Origin: Serratia nevei
Lineage (GTDB): Bacteria; Pseudomonadota; Gammaproteobacteria; Enterobacterales; Enterobacteriaceae
NCBI RefSeq assembly: GCF_024160145.1
Contig: NZ_JAMYWQ010000038.1
Location: 1-45,591 of the forward strand
Reading direction: 5' to 3'
DNA length: 45,591 nucleotides
Below, piece after piece: positions 23,784 to 33,563 of this stretch. The translations under genes were made by a program, and so were the position numbers. The notes below the pieces were generated by a model that worked only from the letters and a program-made list of their open reading frames with translations, did no database searches and was not told the origin of the DNA. Each line of letters opens with the position of its first letter. Within the stretch, counting starts at the first letter, position 1.

Positions 23784-23814
23784 ATGAAAAGAGAAACAAA
23801 TTACATGCTACATA

Positions 23815-23840
23815 TTTTTTGTGAATTTAATCACAAAAAA
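23815..23840 (-). promoter_or_regulatory. Distal perfect CRP site of udp
   Basis: TGTGAATTTAATCACA (23820-23835) is an exact TGTGA-N6-TCACA match flanked by A/T runs. It is centred at 23827.5, 52 bases from the proximal site, or about -93.5. In E. coli CytR binds between two CRP sites with this same spacing. Confidence 0.85.
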
Positions 23841-24181
23841 TAACCAGGGCGCATCCAGAGCACGCCGCTGAACCTCAGTCTAGCCGACAAATCTTGCCGC
23901 CCTCTGCCCGTTGGTTGCCGGCTGAAACTATTTAGCTGATCAATCCAAATAACCCTATCTTATCGGCGGCTTAGGGACAAAAAAGCCTTCTAACGCACCT
24001 TATGGCACTTACGCGGGGCAAAACGCGTAATAACATGCTAAAAAGCGCTTAAAAATGCCGCAAAGCCAGATAATTAGCCGTTTTTTATCGACTTGTCCGA
24101 AAGTGCGCCACGCAGCGCCAATAATGGGTAATCTTTCCTATAGTTAATCTCAGCGCTTTTTTCTATTGCACGGAGACCGCA
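23841..24181. other. Intergenic stretch between the udp and ysgA promoters
   Basis: About 340 bases with no convincing gene. It holds short A/T-rich runs and a small AAGCGCTT palindrome. The ysgA promoter must lie near the right end, but no clear -35/-10 pair is called. Confidence 0.6.
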
Positions 24182-25009
24182 ATGAAAACCGAACATGTGA
24201 TGACATTAGAACAGGCTCAGGGGGGATTCGCCCCGGCCGCCGCGCCGTTGGCCGCCTCCGCGATTATCACCGACGAACAGGGCATTCACGCCGGGCAAAC
24301 CACTATCCCTTCCCAGGGGGACGCGCTGCCGGCCTACGTTGCCAAGCCCGCCGACCAGAGCGGCCCTTTCCCCATCGTGCTGGTGGTGCAGGAAATCTTC
24401 GGCGTCCATGAACATATTCAGGATCTGTGCCGCCGCCTGGCCAAGCAGGGTTATCTGGCGATCGCGCCCGAACTCTATTTCCGCCAGGGCGACGCCAACG
24501 ACTACACCGATATCGGCGAGCTGTTCCAACAGTTGGTCACCAAGGTGCCGGATCGTCAGGTACTGGCTGATCTGGATCACGCCGCGCACTGGGCCATCCG
24601 CCACGGCGGCGACGCCGGCAAGCTGGCGATCACCGGTTTCTGCTGGGGTGGCCGCATCACCTGGCTGTACGCGGCGCACAACCCGCAGTTGAAGGCGGCG
24701 GCCGCCTGGTACGGCAAGCTGGTGGGGGAAAAAACGCTGAATTCACCGAAGCATCCGGTCGATGTCGCCACCCACCTGTCGGCGCCGGTGCTGGGGCTGT
24801 ATGGCGGGCAGGACAGCGGCATCCCGCTGGAGACGGTGGAAACCATGCGTCAGGCGATCCGCGCCGCCAACGCCGAGGCCGAAATCGTGGTGTACCCCGA
24901 GGTCGGGCATGCGTTCAACGCCGATTATCGCCCCAGCTACAATGCCGAAGCGGCGGAGGACGGTTGGCAGCGCATGCTGGCCTGGTTCGCCCAGCACGGC
25001 GTCAAATAG
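24182..25009 (+). CDS. ysgA: Dienelactone hydrolase family protein YsgA
   Basis: A 275-residue alpha/beta hydrolase of the dienelactone hydrolase family, matching E. coli YsgA (271 residues) throughout. The catalytic nucleophile is Cys154 in TGFCWGGRITW, the Asp is in LYGGQDSGIP, and the His is in VGHAFNADYRPSY. EIFGVHEHI is also typical. Physiological substrate is unknown; carboxymethylenebutenolidase is a family label only. The ATG at 24182 has GGAG 6-10 bases upstream. It lies between divergent udp and convergent metE, as in E. coli. Confidence 0.92.
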   Translation: MKTEHVMTLEQAQGGFAPAAAPLAASAIITDEQGIHAGQTTIPSQGDALPAYVAKPADQSGPFPIVLVVQEIFGVHEHIQDLCRRLAKQGYLAIAPELYFRQGDANDYTDIGELFQQLVTKVPDRQVLADLDHAAHWAIRHGGDAGKLAITGFCWGGRITWLYAAHNPQLKAAAAWYGKLVGEKTLNSPKHPVDVATHLSAPVLGLYGGQDSGIPLETVETMRQAIRAANAEAEIVVYPEVGHAFNADYRPSYNAEAAEDGWQRMLAWFAQHGVK

Positions 25010-25014
25010 CCTCA

Positions 25015-25037
25015 TAAAAAAGGGCGCCGAAGCGCCC
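25015..25037 (-). terminator. Terminator of metE
   Basis: GGGCGC and GCGCCC (25022-25027 and 25032-25037) with a four-base loop, followed on the minus strand by TTTTTT. A second stem, GCGGCGG/CCGCCGC at 25063-25081, lies closer to the metE stop without a T-run. The plus strand has no T-run, so ysgA is less clearly served. Confidence 0.8.
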
Positions 25038-25087
25038 AATCATCACACCAGCCAATCTATAAGCGGCGGTTTATCCGCCGCACGGCA

Positions 25088-27361
25088 TCACGCCTGTTCG
25101 CGCAGGCGCTGCGCCGCCAATACCATGTTGGCCAGCGACTGCCGGGTTTCCGGCCAGCCGCGGGTTTTCAGACCGCAATCCGGGTTAACCCACAGGCGTT
25201 CCGCCGGGATGTTCTGCGCCGCTTTACGCAGCAGCGCTTCAATCCATTCCACGCTCGGCACGTTCGGCGAGTGGATATCGTAAACGCCCGGCCCGATTTC
25301 GTTCGGGTATTCGAACTCTTTGAAGGCTTCCAGCAGATCCATATCGGAACGCGAGGTCTCGATGGTGATCACGTCGGCGTCCAGCGCGGCGATGGAGTCC
25401 ATGATGTCGTTGAACTCGCAGTAACACATGTGGGTGTGGATCTGGGTGTCGTCCCGCGCCACGGCGGCGTTCAGTTTGAAGGCGTCCACCGCCCAGTTCA
25501 GGTACGCGACCCAGTCGGATTGGCGCAGCGGCAACCCCTCGCGCAGGGCGGGTTCGTCGATCTGGATGATGCCGATGCCGGCTTTTTCCAGATCTTCCAC
25601 CTCGTCGCGCAGCGCCAGCGCAATCTGCTTGGCAATCACTTCGCGAGTCACGTCTTCACGCGGGAACGACCAGCACAGGATGGTCACCGGCCCGGTCAAC
25701 ATGCCTTTCACCGGCTTGTCGGTCAGCGACTGGGCGAATTTGGCCCATTCGACGGTGATGGCTGCCGGGCGGCTGACGTCGCCGATGATGACCGGCGGCT
25801 TCACGCAGCGGGAGCCGTAGCTCTGCACCCAGCCGTTCTGGGTAAACACGAAGCCGTCCAGGTTCTCGCCGAAATACTCCACCATGTCGTTGCGTTCGGC
25901 TTCACCGTGCACCAGCACGTCCAGCCCGAGGCGCTCCTGCTCGACGATCGCCTGTTTGATGTGTTCGCCGATGCTGGTGCGGTAGTTGTTGCTGTCCAAA
26001 CGGCCCTGTTTGAAGTCCAGACGCAGGCCGCGGATCTCGGTGGTCTGCGGGAACGAACCGATAGTGGTGGTCGGCCAGGCAGGCAGGTTGAAACGTGCGC
26101 GCTGCGCCCTGGCGCGTTCGGCGTAAGCGCTGTGGCGTTCGCTGTCCTGGGCGGTGATCGCCGCCAGACGGCGCTCAACCTGTGGGTTATGCACGCGGCT
26201 CGACTGACGGCGGGCGCGGATCGGCGCGCTGTAGGCATCCAGTTCAGCCTGCCTGGCCGCGTCAGGCGCGTTCAGCGCCGCAGTCAGCAGCGCCAGCTCG
26301 GCGCATTTTTGCAACGCGAAGGCGAACCAGCTTTTCACTTCTTCGTCCAGACGGCTTTCCACGCTCAGGTCGATCGGGCTGTGCAGCAGTGAACAGGAGC
26401 TGCCAATCCACAGCGGGCGGGTGCCCACCAGCGGTTGCAGGCGTTCGAACCAGCGGCTCAGATCGGCGCGCCAGACGTTGCGGCCGTTGATTACCCCCAG
26501 CGACAGCAGCCAGTCGTTCGGCAATGCGGCGCTCAGCGCGGCAATATCATCATGGCCGGCGACCAGATCGACGTGCAGCCCCTGCACCGGCAGCGTGCGG
26601 ACGGTATCGAGGCTGTGGCCGACGCTGTCGAAATACGTGGTCAGCAGCAGCTTCACCTGCCCCTGCAGCGCGTCGTAAGCCGGTTTGAACGCGTCCAGCC
26701 AGGCTTGCGGCAGCTCCAGCACCAGCGCCGGCTCGTCAATTTGCACCCACTCGACGCCACGTTTCGCCAGCTCGGCCAGCACCTGTTGGTAAACCGGCAG
26801 GATGTCTTTCAACAGCGACAGGCGGTCGAACGGCTCGCCCTTCACCTTACCCAGCCACAGATAGGTCACCGGGCCCAGCAGCACCGGCTTGATGCGATGG
26901 CCGAGCGCCAGCGCTTCGTCCACTTCGTCCAGCAGCTGGGTCCAGCCCAGCTTGAACTGCTGACCTTGCTGAAATTCGGGCACCATGTAGTGGTAGTTGG
27001 TATTGAACCACTTGGTCATTTCCGCCGCGGCCGCCGGCTCGCCGGTCGGTGCGCGGCCACGGCCAATGCGGAACAGCGTGTCCAGATCGATCGAGCCATC
27101 CGCATTCTGATGGCGCGCCGGCACGTTGCCCAGCAGCAGGCTGGTGGTCAACACATGATCGTACCAGGCGAAATCGCCGACCGGCACCAAATCCACCCCG
27201 GCCTGCCGTTGCTGTTGCCAATGACGAGCGCGCAGCTCGCGGCCAACCGCCAACAGCTCTTCCTGCGTTGAATTGCCGGCCCAGTAGCTTTCCTGAGCTT
27301 TTTTCAGCTCACGTCGTAGCCCAACGCGAGGAAAACCCAGTGTGTGATTCAAAATTGCCAT
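25088..27361 (-). CDS. metE: Cobalamin-independent methionine synthase MetE
   Basis: MetE transfers the methyl group of 5-methyltetrahydropteroyl-triglutamate to homocysteine without vitamin B12. The protein is 757 residues (753 in E. coli) with two barrel domains. Zinc ligands are in [11 protein letters not shown] and [13 protein letters not shown], and the substrate-binding [14 protein letters not shown] is intact. The start [14 protein letters not shown] is preferred because GGGGA lies 8 bases upstream; ATGs at 27367 and 27376 are too close to it. It diverges from its activator metR across about 105 bases. Confidence 0.97.
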   Translation of the reverse strand: MAILNHTLGFPRVGLRRELKKAQESYWAGNSTQEELLAVGRELRARHWQQQRQAGVDLVPVGDFAWYDHVLTTSLLLGNVPARHQNADGSIDLDTLFRIGRGRAPTGEPAAAAEMTKWFNTNYHYMVPEFQQGQQFKLGWTQLLDEVDEALALGHRIKPVLLGPVTYLWLGKVKGEPFDRLSLLKDILPVYQQVLAELAKRGVEWVQIDEPALVLELPQAWLDAFKPAYDALQGQVKLLLTTYFDSVGHSLDTVRTLPVQGLHVDLVAGHDDIAALSAALPNDWLLSLGVINGRNVWRADLSRWFERLQPLVGTRPLWIGSSCSLLHSPIDLSVESRLDEEVKSWFAFALQKCAELALLTAALNAPDAARQAELDAYSAPIRARRQSSRVHNPQVERRLAAITAQDSERHSAYAERARAQRARFNLPAWPTTTIGSFPQTTEIRGLRLDFKQGRLDSNNYRTSIGEHIKQAIVEQERLGLDVLVHGEAERNDMVEYFGENLDGFVFTQNGWVQSYGSRCVKPPVIIGDVSRPAAITVEWAKFAQSLTDKPVKGMLTGPVTILCWSFPREDVTREVIAKQIALALRDEVEDLEKAGIGIIQIDEPALREGLPLRQSDWVAYLNWAVDAFKLNAAVARDDTQIHTHMCYCEFNDIMDSIAALDADVITIETSRSDMDLLEAFKEFEYPNEIGPGVYDIHSPNVPSVEWIEALLRKAAQNIPAERLWVNPDCGLKTRGWPETRQSLANMVLAAQRLREQA

Positions 27362-27378
27362 CGTCATATTCCCCATTT

Positions 27379-27402
27379 AGCCATCCAGATGTTTACACAT
27401 CC
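27379..27402. promoter_or_regulatory. Possible MetJ box array between metE and metR
   Basis: Three adjacent 8-base units, AGCCATCC, AGATGTTT and ACACATCC, match the met box AGACGTCT at 5, 6 and 5 of 8 positions. MetJ repressor binds tandem 8-base boxes, and E. coli metE-metR is MetJ-controlled. The individual matches are weak. Confidence 0.4.
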
Positions 27403-27441
27403 ATAATCAGCAGGTACTGTATTAACCACAAGCGCAATTTA

Positions 27442-27458
27442 TTCACTGTCAATGTGAA
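27442..27458. promoter_or_regulatory. Inverted repeat before metR, possible MetR site
   Basis: TTCAC (27442-27446) and GTGAA (27454-27458) form a 5-base dyad that overlaps the metR ribosome-binding region. MetR sites have the form TGAA-N5-TTCA; here the half-sites face the other way, so the assignment is uncertain. Confidence 0.25.
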
Positions 27459-27466
27459 GGACTCTC

Positions 27467-28411
27467 ATGATCGAACTGAAACATTTACGGACGCTGCAGG
27501 CCCTGCGCAACAGCGGTTCGCTGGCGGGGGCGGCGGCCCAACTTCATCAGACGCAGTCTGCCCTGTCGCACCAGTTCAGCGATCTTGAACAACGTCTGGG
27601 CTTCAAGCTGTTCGTGCGCAAGAGCCAGCCCCTGCGCTTCACCGCCCAGGGCGAGATCCTGCTGCAGCTGGCGGAACAGGTGCTGCCGCAGATCCAACAG
27701 GCGCTGCAGGCCTGCCACGAGCCGCACCAGACCACGCTGCGCATCGCCATCGAATGCCACAGCTGCATTCAGTGGCTGACGCCGGCGCTGGACAACTTCC
27801 GCCGGCGTTTCCCGCAGGTGGTGATGGATTTCACCTCCGGCGTCACTTTCGATCCGCAGCCGGCCCTGCAGCAGGGTGAGCTGGATCTGGTGATGACGTC
27901 GGATATTCTGCCGCGCAGCGGCCTGCACTACTCGCCGATGTTCGATTTCGAAGTGCGTCTGGTGCTGGCGCCGGATCATCCGCTGGCAAGCAACACGCAC
28001 ATTGAGCCGGAAGATTTGAGCGACGAAACGCTGTTGATTTACCCGGTACAGCGCCAGCGGCTGGATATCTGGCGGCATTTCCTGCAGCCGGCGGGCATCA
28101 GCCCGGCGTTGAAGAACGTCGATAACACGCTGCTGCTGATCCAGATGGTGTCGGCGCGGATGGGGCTTGCGGCGCTGCCGCACTGGGTGGTGGAGAGTTT
28201 CGAACGCCAGGGGCTGGTGGTGACCAAAACCCTGGGCGACGGCCTGTGGAGCCGCCTGTACGCCGCCGTGCGCGACGGCGAGCAGCGCCAGGCGGTGACC
28301 GAAGCCTTTATCCGCTCGGCCCGCCAGCACGCCTGCGATCATCTGCCGTTTGTGCGCGACGCCGCACGCCCTGGCGCGACCGGCGCCAAAGCGTTGGCGG
28401 CCGGCGTATAA
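27467..28411 (+). CDS. metR: LysR-family regulator of methionine genes MetR
   Basis: MetR (314 residues; 317 in E. coli) activates metE, metH and related genes using homocysteine as coactivator and represses itself. The N-terminal LysR helix-turn-helix is [15 protein letters not shown]...[20 protein letters not shown], and the effector-binding domain follows ([12 protein letters not shown]). The start is preceded by GAAGGA. It diverges from metE and converges on bioP, as in E. coli. Confidence 0.96.
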   Translation: MIELKHLRTLQALRNSGSLAGAAAQLHQTQSALSHQFSDLEQRLGFKLFVRKSQPLRFTAQGEILLQLAEQVLPQIQQALQACHEPHQTTLRIAIECHSCIQWLTPALDNFRRRFPQVVMDFTSGVTFDPQPALQQGELDLVMTSDILPRSGLHYSPMFDFEVRLVLAPDHPLASNTHIEPEDLSDETLLIYPVQRQRLDIWRHFLQPAGISPALKNVDNTLLLIQMVSARMGLAALPHWVVESFERQGLVVTKTLGDGLWSRLYAAVRDGEQRQAVTEAFIRSARQHACDHLPFVRDAARPGATGAKALAAGV

Positions 28412-28447
28412 ACTTTCGGCCCCCCCGCGCCGGGCGAGCCCGCGTTC

Positions 28448-29308
28448 TTAGCCGTTCTGTTTCGGCGCCACCCAGCGGCGGTGCACCCACAGCGAAGCGA
28501 CGATCACCGCCCCGCCGATGATAAAGCTCGGCCAGTGCGGCTGTTGTTGCCAGATGGCCAGATTGACCAACAGCCCGGCCGGCACATGCATGTTGTTCAT
28601 GATACCGAGCGTGCCGGCATCCACCTGCGTCGCGCCGTAGTTCCACATGAAGTAGCCCAGTCCCGACGCCACCACGCCCAGCCAGATCAGCACGCCCCAC
28701 TGCAGGTTGGTGGTCGGCAGCTGCTGCGGATTGCCCCACAGGAACCAGGCCACCACCGCCACCGCCGCCGCCCCCAGGTAGAACCAGGAGAACGCGGTGT
28801 GCTGCGGCAAGGGATGCACCTCCATCAGGCGCTTATAACCGACCATGCCGATGGCAAAGCTGATGTTCGCCGCCTGCACCAACAGCAGCCCCCACCAGAA
28901 GTGTTCGCTCAGTTGGTGATAGCGGATGATCGCCGCGCCCAGCACCGCCAGCAACGCGCTGAAGACATAGCCCCAGCGCAGGCGTCGGCCGCTCAGCAAA
29001 TCGTAAATCAGCGTGATGTACAGCGGCGTCAGCACGGTGAACAGCAGGAATTCCGGCACCGTCAGGTATAGATAGGCGCGGAAGCTGAACAGGTACATGA
29101 TGCCCAGCTGGAAGGCGCCCACCAGCATATACAGCAGGATCACCCTGGGTTTGATGTTGCGCCAACGCAGAAACGGCAGAAACACCAGCGCCGCCAGCCC
29201 GATGCGCACCAGCGCCGAGAATCCGCTGTCGACGTGGCCCGCCAGGTACTCGCCAATCAGGCTGAAAGAAAATGCCCACAGAATGGTGGTGATAACCAAA
29301 AGCAGCAC
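28448..29308 (-). CDS. bioP: Biotin transporter BioP (YigM), EamA family
   Basis: A 286-residue, ten-helix DMT/EamA-type inner-membrane carrier. It matches E. coli YigM/BioP closely, including TILWAFSFS, GEYLAGHVDS, SFRAYLYLTVPEFLLFTVL and YGATQVDAGTLGIMNNMHV, and sits next to metR as in E. coli. BioP is the high-affinity biotin uptake protein. An operator-like sequence for the biotin repressor BirA lies 46 bases upstream, which supports the name. Confidence 0.93.
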   Translation of the reverse strand: MLLLVITTILWAFSFSLIGEYLAGHVDSGFSALVRIGLAALVFLPFLRWRNIKPRVILLYMLVGAFQLGIMYLFSFRAYLYLTVPEFLLFTVLTPLYITLIYDLLSGRRLRWGYVFSALLAVLGAAIIRYHQLSEHFWWGLLLVQAANISFAIGMVGYKRLMEVHPLPQHTAFSWFYLGAAAVAVVAWFLWGNPQQLPTTNLQWGVLIWLGVVASGLGYFMWNYGATQVDAGTLGIMNNMHVPAGLLVNLAIWQQQPHWPSFIIGGAVIVASLWVHRRWVAPKQNG

Positions 29309-29353
29309 GATGAGTTCACCCTAAAAAGACCGAAAGGGCGATTGTAACGGAAG

Positions 29354-29387
29354 ATGCGCACCGCGTTGGTGAAAAGGCGGTTTACAT
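29354..29387 (-). promoter_or_regulatory. Putative BirA operator of bioP
   Basis: On the minus strand ATGTAAACC (29379-29387) is followed by 16 bases and then GGTGCGCAT (29354-29362). The BirA operator of E. coli bio is TTGTAAACC-N16-GGTTTACAA. The left arm matches at 8 of 9 positions and the right at 5 of 9. Spacing and position are right; the right arm is weak. Confidence 0.55.
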
Positions 29388-29459
29388 CAGAACAAAAGAT
29401 AAACTACCGGCAAAATTTCACCGCTGGGTTAGGCTTAATAAAACGGCGAGGTAACCATC

Positions 29460-29789
29460 ATGAAAACGTCTCATATCCTGTTCGCTCTGCTGTGGCTGCC
29501 CGGCCTGGCCGCAGCGGCCAACGGCGTGACCGATCTGCGTTCACAGCAGCAGTTTCTCAACCAAAGCAGCCAGCAGGCCCAGCAACAGCGTCTGTTGAAC
29601 AATCGGCAAATGGACCAACGCCGCCTGCAGCAACAGCGGCAGTTCGACCATCAGCGGCAACAGCTGATGCAAACCACGCCGAACGGCGGGCAACTGCTGC
29701 CTAATGGCAATCAGCCGCGCGATCCGTTCAATCGCACCGCGCCGGCGGTGCCGCAGGCGCCGCTGCCGGCTACGCCCGCACGCCCATGA
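29460..29789 (+). CDS. yhhA: Small exported Gln-rich protein YhhA (DUF2756)
   Basis: A 109-residue protein with a signal peptide (MKTSHILFALLWLPGLAAAA) and a mature part very rich in Gln, Arg and Asn, in a helical pattern (about 25-70), then a Pro-rich tail. It resembles E. coli YhhA (DUF2756), which has no known function. It also occupies the same place, convergent with ugpQ. A GAGG site lies 8 bases before the ATG. In E. coli ggt lies next to it; here bioP does. Confidence 0.8.
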   Translation: MKTSHILFALLWLPGLAAAANGVTDLRSQQQFLNQSSQQAQQQRLLNNRQMDQRRLQQQRQFDHQRQQLMQTTPNGGQLLPNGNQPRDPFNRTAPAVPQAPLPATPARP

Positions 29790-29883
29790 CGGTAAGGAAC
29801 AGCCCATAATTCAACGCGATCGGGACAAACAGCGGTAAAGACAGCACGACCTGGTGCCACAGTGACAGGATAAAGCCAGGCAT
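29770..29883 (-). CDS. Candidate 37-residue membrane peptide downstream of ugpQ
   Basis: A short frame of 37 codons plus stop, beginning MPGFILSLWHQVVLSLPLF and ending LTVMGVRA. It is almost entirely hydrophobic and could form one membrane helix. A GGAAGGA ribosome site ends 5 bases before the ATG. It starts 59 bases after the ugpQ stop on the same strand, so it could be the last cistron of ugp. Its 3' end overlaps the yhhA 3' end on the opposite strand by 20 bases. No known homologue is recognised; translation is inferred from the ribosome site and composition only. Confidence 0.45.
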   Translation of the reverse strand: MPGFILSLWHQVVLSLPLFVPIALNYGLFLTVMGVRA

Positions 29884-29942
29884 CGCATTCCTTCCGGTGG
29901 TGCGGCGGCAAGGCTTGTCGTCGCGGGTTCATCGGCGCCGGA

Positions 29943-30683
29943 TTAAAAATCCGGGCCAATCAAATCTATCCGGTCGGTGCAAATGCAGTCAACGCCCCAG
30001 TCGAGCAGCAGACGCGCGCGATCCGGTTGGTTGACGGTGTACACCAGAATGCGCAGCCCGGCGTCTTTCAACGCTTTGACCCGCTCGGCGGTCAGCGCTT
30101 TGTGATCGATATGCAGCGAGACGCAGTCCAGGCGCTCGGTCAGCTCGCGCCAGTTGTCGTCCCAGGCCTCGAGCAGCAGGCCGCGCGGCAAATCCGGCAC
30201 GGTGCGCTGCGCCGCCGCCAGCGCTTCTACCGAGAAGGAGGAAAGCAGCGGATCGGTTTGTCCTTGCCACAGCAGCCGCGCCGCCAGCGCCACCACCCGG
30301 CCGGTTTCATCGTCGCTGCCGGTGGTCGGCTTGATCTCGATATTGGCCATCAGGCCGTGTTCCCGGCAGCGTTCCGCCACCTCCGACAACAGCGGCAACC
30401 GCTCGCCCTTGAAGGCCGAGCTGTACCAGTTGCCGGCGTCCAGCTGCACCAGTTTGTCCCACGGCAGTTCGCCCGCCACGCCCCAACCGTTGCTGGTGCG
30501 ATCCAGCGTGTCGTCGTGCAGCAGGAAAATTTGCCCGTCCTGCGCCAGCTTGGCATCGAACTCGATCATCTTGTGGCCGTGGCGCGCGCCGACGTCGATC
30601 GCCGCCAGGGTGTTTTCCGGCGCCAGAGAACCGCCGCCGCGGTGGGCAACGATATGAGGGTAAGGCCAGGGTCTAGTCATCAA
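29943..30683 (-). CDS. ugpQ: Glycerophosphodiester phosphodiesterase UgpQ
   Basis: UgpQ (246 residues; 247 in E. coli) is the cytoplasmic enzyme that hydrolyses glycerophosphodiesters to glycerol-3-phosphate plus alcohol as they enter through the Ugp transporter. The GDPD TIM-barrel motifs are [39 protein letters not shown] and NIEIKP. Its start overlaps the ugpC stop by 4 bases (ATGA). It is the last assigned gene of ugpBAECQ. Confidence 0.96.
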   Translation of the reverse strand: MMTRPWPYPHIVAHRGGGSLAPENTLAAIDVGARHGHKMIEFDAKLAQDGQIFLLHDDTLDRTSNGWGVAGELPWDKLVQLDAGNWYSSAFKGERLPLLSEVAERCREHGLMANIEIKPTTGSDDETGRVVALAARLLWQGQTDPLLSSFSVEALAAAQRTVPDLPRGLLLEAWDDNWRELTERLDCVSLHIDHKALTAERVKALKDAGLRILVYTVNQPDRARLLLDWGVDCICTDRIDLIGPDF

Positions 30684-31750
30684 TCCATCCGTAATCCGCT
30701 GTGGGTGTCAAAGAAGTGCAGCGCCTGAACAGGCAGCTGCAAATATAGCGTACTGCCCGCCGCCGGCAAGGTTTCGTGCGACAGCCGCGCGATCACCCCG
30801 TGGCCGCCCCACTGGCCATGCGCCAGATTGTCGGCCCCCAGCAGTTCCAGCGTCTGCAGCTGCAGCGGCACGCCCTGGCCTTGCGCCACCGGCTGAATAT
30901 GCTCCGGCCGAATGCCCAACGTCAACTGCCGCCCCGCCCACTGCGGTTTGGCCGCCGGCAACGGCAGCGCCATGCCGTCCGCCAGCAGCAGCTGGCCGCC
31001 GTCGGCGCTGAGGGTGCCGGGCAAGAGGTTCATCGCCGGCGATCCGATAAAGCCGGCGACAAACAGCGAAGCCGGCCGTTGGTACACTTCGCTCGGGGTG
31101 CCGATCTGCTCCGCCACGCCCTTGTTCATGACGATCACCCGCTGCGCCAGCGTCATCGCCTCCACCTGATCGTGGGTCACGTACAGGCTGGTGGTTTTCA
31201 GACGGCGGTGCAGCTGTTGCAGCTCCAGGCGCATCTGCACCCGCAGCTTGGCGTCCAGGTTGGACAGCGGCTCATCGAACAGGAATACCGCCGGTTCGCG
31301 CACGATGGCGCGCCCCATCGCCACGCGCTGGCGCTGGCCGCCGGAAAGCTCGCGCGGTTTGCGTTTGAGCAGCGGCTCCAGCTCCAGAATGCGCGCCGCC
31401 TCCTCCACCCGCTGGCGGATATGATCCTTGCCGAAACCGCGGATCTTGAGGCCGTAGGCCATGTTGTCGTACACGCTCATGTGCGGATAGAGCGCGTAGT
31501 TCTGGAACACCATCGCGATGCCGCGATCCTTGGGCTCCAGATCGGTCACGCGCCGGGTATCGATATAGATATCGCCGCTGGTGGTGCGTTCCAGCCCGGC
31601 CACCATCCGCAGCAGCGTGGATTTGCCGCAGCCGGACGGGCCGACCATCACGATGAATTCGCCGTCCGCCACATCGAGGTCGATCTGTTTGATCACCGGC
31701 GTTTTACCGTCGTAAGACTTGGTGACCGCCTGTAGTTTTAATCCTGCCAT
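30680..31750 (-). CDS. ugpC: sn-glycerol-3-phosphate ABC transporter ATP-binding protein UgpC
   Basis: UgpC (356 residues) is the MalK-like ATPase of the Ugp importer. The Walker A motif GPSGCGKS is at 37-44, the signature LSGGQ at 135-139 and the Walker B motif VFLFDE at 155-160, with His in the switch VTHDQVEAM. The C-terminal 120 residues form the regulatory TOBE/OB domain. It lies 5 bases after ugpE and overlaps ugpQ by 4. Confidence 0.97.
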   Translation of the reverse strand: MAGLKLQAVTKSYDGKTPVIKQIDLDVADGEFIVMVGPSGCGKSTLLRMVAGLERTTSGDIYIDTRRVTDLEPKDRGIAMVFQNYALYPHMSVYDNMAYGLKIRGFGKDHIRQRVEEAARILELEPLLKRKPRELSGGQRQRVAMGRAIVREPAVFLFDEPLSNLDAKLRVQMRLELQQLHRRLKTTSLYVTHDQVEAMTLAQRVIVMNKGVAEQIGTPSEVYQRPASLFVAGFIGSPAMNLLPGTLSADGGQLLLADGMALPLPAAKPQWAGRQLTLGIRPEHIQPVAQGQGVPLQLQTLELLGADNLAHGQWGGHGVIARLSHETLPAAGSTLYLQLPVQALHFFDTHSGLRMD

Positions 31751-31755
31751 CGTCG

Positions 31756-32601
31756 TTATTTCTCGCTATCAACCAGACCGCGCACAAACCAGCGCTGCAT
31801 CAGAAGCACCACCGCCAGCGGTGGCAATAAAGTCAGAATCATCGCCGCCATCACCTGGTTCCACTGGGTCGGCGCGCCGGAAGTGGAGATCATGCTCTTG
31901 ATGCCCGCCACCGCGGTGCCCATCGAAGCGTCGCTGGTGATCAGGATCGGCCACAGGTATTGGTTCCAGCCGTAGATAAAGGTGATGACGAACAGCGCCG
32001 CCAGATTGGTTTTCGACAGCGGCAGCACGATGTCCCAGAAGAAACGCATCGGCCCGGCGCCGTCGATGCGCGCCGCCTCCAGCAGCTCATCCGGCAGCGT
32101 CATGAAGAACTGGCGCAGCAGGAAGGTCGCGGTGGCCGAGGCCATCAGCGGCAGCGTCAGGCCGGTGTAGCTGTCCAGCAGGTTGAGGTTGGAGATCACC
32201 TCCACCGTCGGGAAAATGCGCACCTCCACCGGCAGCATCAGGGTGAGGAATATCAGCCAGAAGAACAGGCTGCGCAGCGGAAAGCGGAAGTACACGATGG
32301 CGTAAGCCGACAGCACCGACACCGCGATCTTGCCGAAGGTGATCGCCAGCGCCATGATCACGCTGTTCAGCAGCAGCAGCGAGAACGGCACTTTGAGGTT
32401 GCCCACGCCGCCCTGCCAGATATTGCGGATGTTCTCCCACAGGTGGCCGCCGGGCACCAGCGTCATCGGCACCTGAAACACCTGCTTGTCGTCCAGCGTG
32501 GCGGCGACAAAGGCCACGTACAGCGGGAACAGCACCACCAGCACGCCGATAATCAGCATCACATGGCTGAAGATATCCAGCCCGCGTCGATTCTCAATCA
32601 T
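31756..32601 (-). CDS. ugpE: sn-glycerol-3-phosphate ABC transporter permease UgpE
   Basis: UgpE (281 residues, E. coli length) is one of two inner-membrane permease subunits. It has six hydrophobic helices and the EAA coupling motif [20 protein letters not shown] that contacts UgpC. The start overlaps the ugpA stop by 4 bases. Confidence 0.97.
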   Translation of the reverse strand: MIENRRGLDIFSHVMLIIGVLVVLFPLYVAFVAATLDDKQVFQVPMTLVPGGHLWENIRNIWQGGVGNLKVPFSLLLLNSVIMALAITFGKIAVSVLSAYAIVYFRFPLRSLFFWLIFLTLMLPVEVRIFPTVEVISNLNLLDSYTGLTLPLMASATATFLLRQFFMTLPDELLEAARIDGAGPMRFFWDIVLPLSKTNLAALFVITFIYGWNQYLWPILITSDASMGTAVAGIKSMISTSGAPTQWNQVMAAMILTLLPPLAVVLLMQRWFVRGLVDSEK

Positions 32602-33485
32602 TGATAGCGCACCTTACGTTCAACGAAGCGGAACTGGATCACCGTAAGGCCGATCACCAGCAGCATCAGGATCACCGACTGCGCGGCAGAGCTGGAGAGA
32701 TCCAATCCGGCGAAGCCCTCGCGGTAGATCTTGTAGATCAACGTGGTGGTGGACTGCACCGGCCCGCCGCCGGTGGCGGCGTCGATCACCGGGAAAGTAT
32801 CGAAGAAGGCGTACACCAGATTGACCACCAGCAGGAAGAAGCTCACCGGCGCGATCAGCGGCAGCACCAGATGGAAGAAACGCCGCACCGGGCCGGCGCC
32901 GTCGATGGCCGCCGCCTCCACCAGCGAGCGCGGGATCGACTGCAGCGCCGCGAGGAAAAACAGGAAGTTATAGCTTATCTGCTGCCATACCGAGGCCAGC
33001 ACCACCAGGAACATCGCCTGGCCGCTGTTTTGCGCATGGTTCCAGTTATAGCCCAGCCCGTTGAGGAAATGGGTGATCAACCCCAGGCCGGGGTTGAACA
33101 GAAAGATCCACAGCACCGCCGCCACCGCCGGCGCCACCGCATAGGGCAGGATCATCAGCGTGCGATAGAGGCGGCTGCCGCGCAGCACATAGTCCACCAG
33201 CGCGGCGAAGAACAGCGACACCGCCAGCCCGATGCCCGCCACCAGGAAGCTGAAGATCAGCGTGGTGTAGAACGAATCGAGATAGTAAGGATCCTGAAAC
33301 AGCTGCTTAAAGTTATCCAGCCCGACAAACTGGCTGGACAGGCCGAACGGATCGAGGCTCTGCACCGAATACCACAGCGCCTCGCCGGCGGGCCATAAAA
33401 AGAAGACGGCGGTAATCAGCAGCTGCGGCAGCACCAACGCATAGGGCAACCAGCTGCAGCCGAAACCGGGACGGGAAGATGACAT
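32598..33485 (-). CDS. ugpA: sn-glycerol-3-phosphate ABC transporter permease UgpA
   Basis: UgpA (295 residues, same as E. coli) is the partner permease of UgpE. It has six predicted helices and the EAA motif [20 protein letters not shown]. It starts 78 bases after ugpB, across a GC-rich stem-loop, and overlaps ugpE by 4 bases. Confidence 0.97.
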   Translation of the reverse strand: MSSSRPGFGCSWLPYALVLPQLLITAVFFLWPAGEALWYSVQSLDPFGLSSQFVGLDNFKQLFQDPYYLDSFYTTLIFSFLVAGIGLAVSLFFAALVDYVLRGSRLYRTLMILPYAVAPAVAAVLWIFLFNPGLGLITHFLNGLGYNWNHAQNSGQAMFLVVLASVWQQISYNFLFFLAALQSIPRSLVEAAAIDGAGPVRRFFHLVLPLIAPVSFFLLVVNLVYAFFDTFPVIDAATGGGPVQSTTTLIYKIYREGFAGLDLSSSAAQSVILMLLVIGLTVIQFRFVERKVRYQ

Positions 33486-33529
33486 AGACGTTAAACCATT
33501 AATCGGGTACGCAAGGATCGGCGTGAAGA

Positions 33530-33555
33530 CGCGAGCCCGATCGGACGGGCCCGCG
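33530..33555 (-). repeat. Stem-loop between ugpB and ugpA
   Basis: CGCG-A-GCCCG (33530-33539) pairs with CGGGC-C-CGCG (33546-33555) with one mismatch. There is no T-run. It lies just after the ugpB stop. Such structures often protect upstream mRNA and allow more binding protein than permease; inferred here. Confidence 0.55.
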
Positions 33556-33563
33556 ACGCAGGG

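Noticed and set aside
29342-29386. TTGTAAC at 29342 paired with GGTTTACA at 29379 as a BirA operator
   Set aside because: The spacer would be about 28 bases, far from the 16 of known operators; the 9-16-9 pairing ending at 29354 is the better reading.
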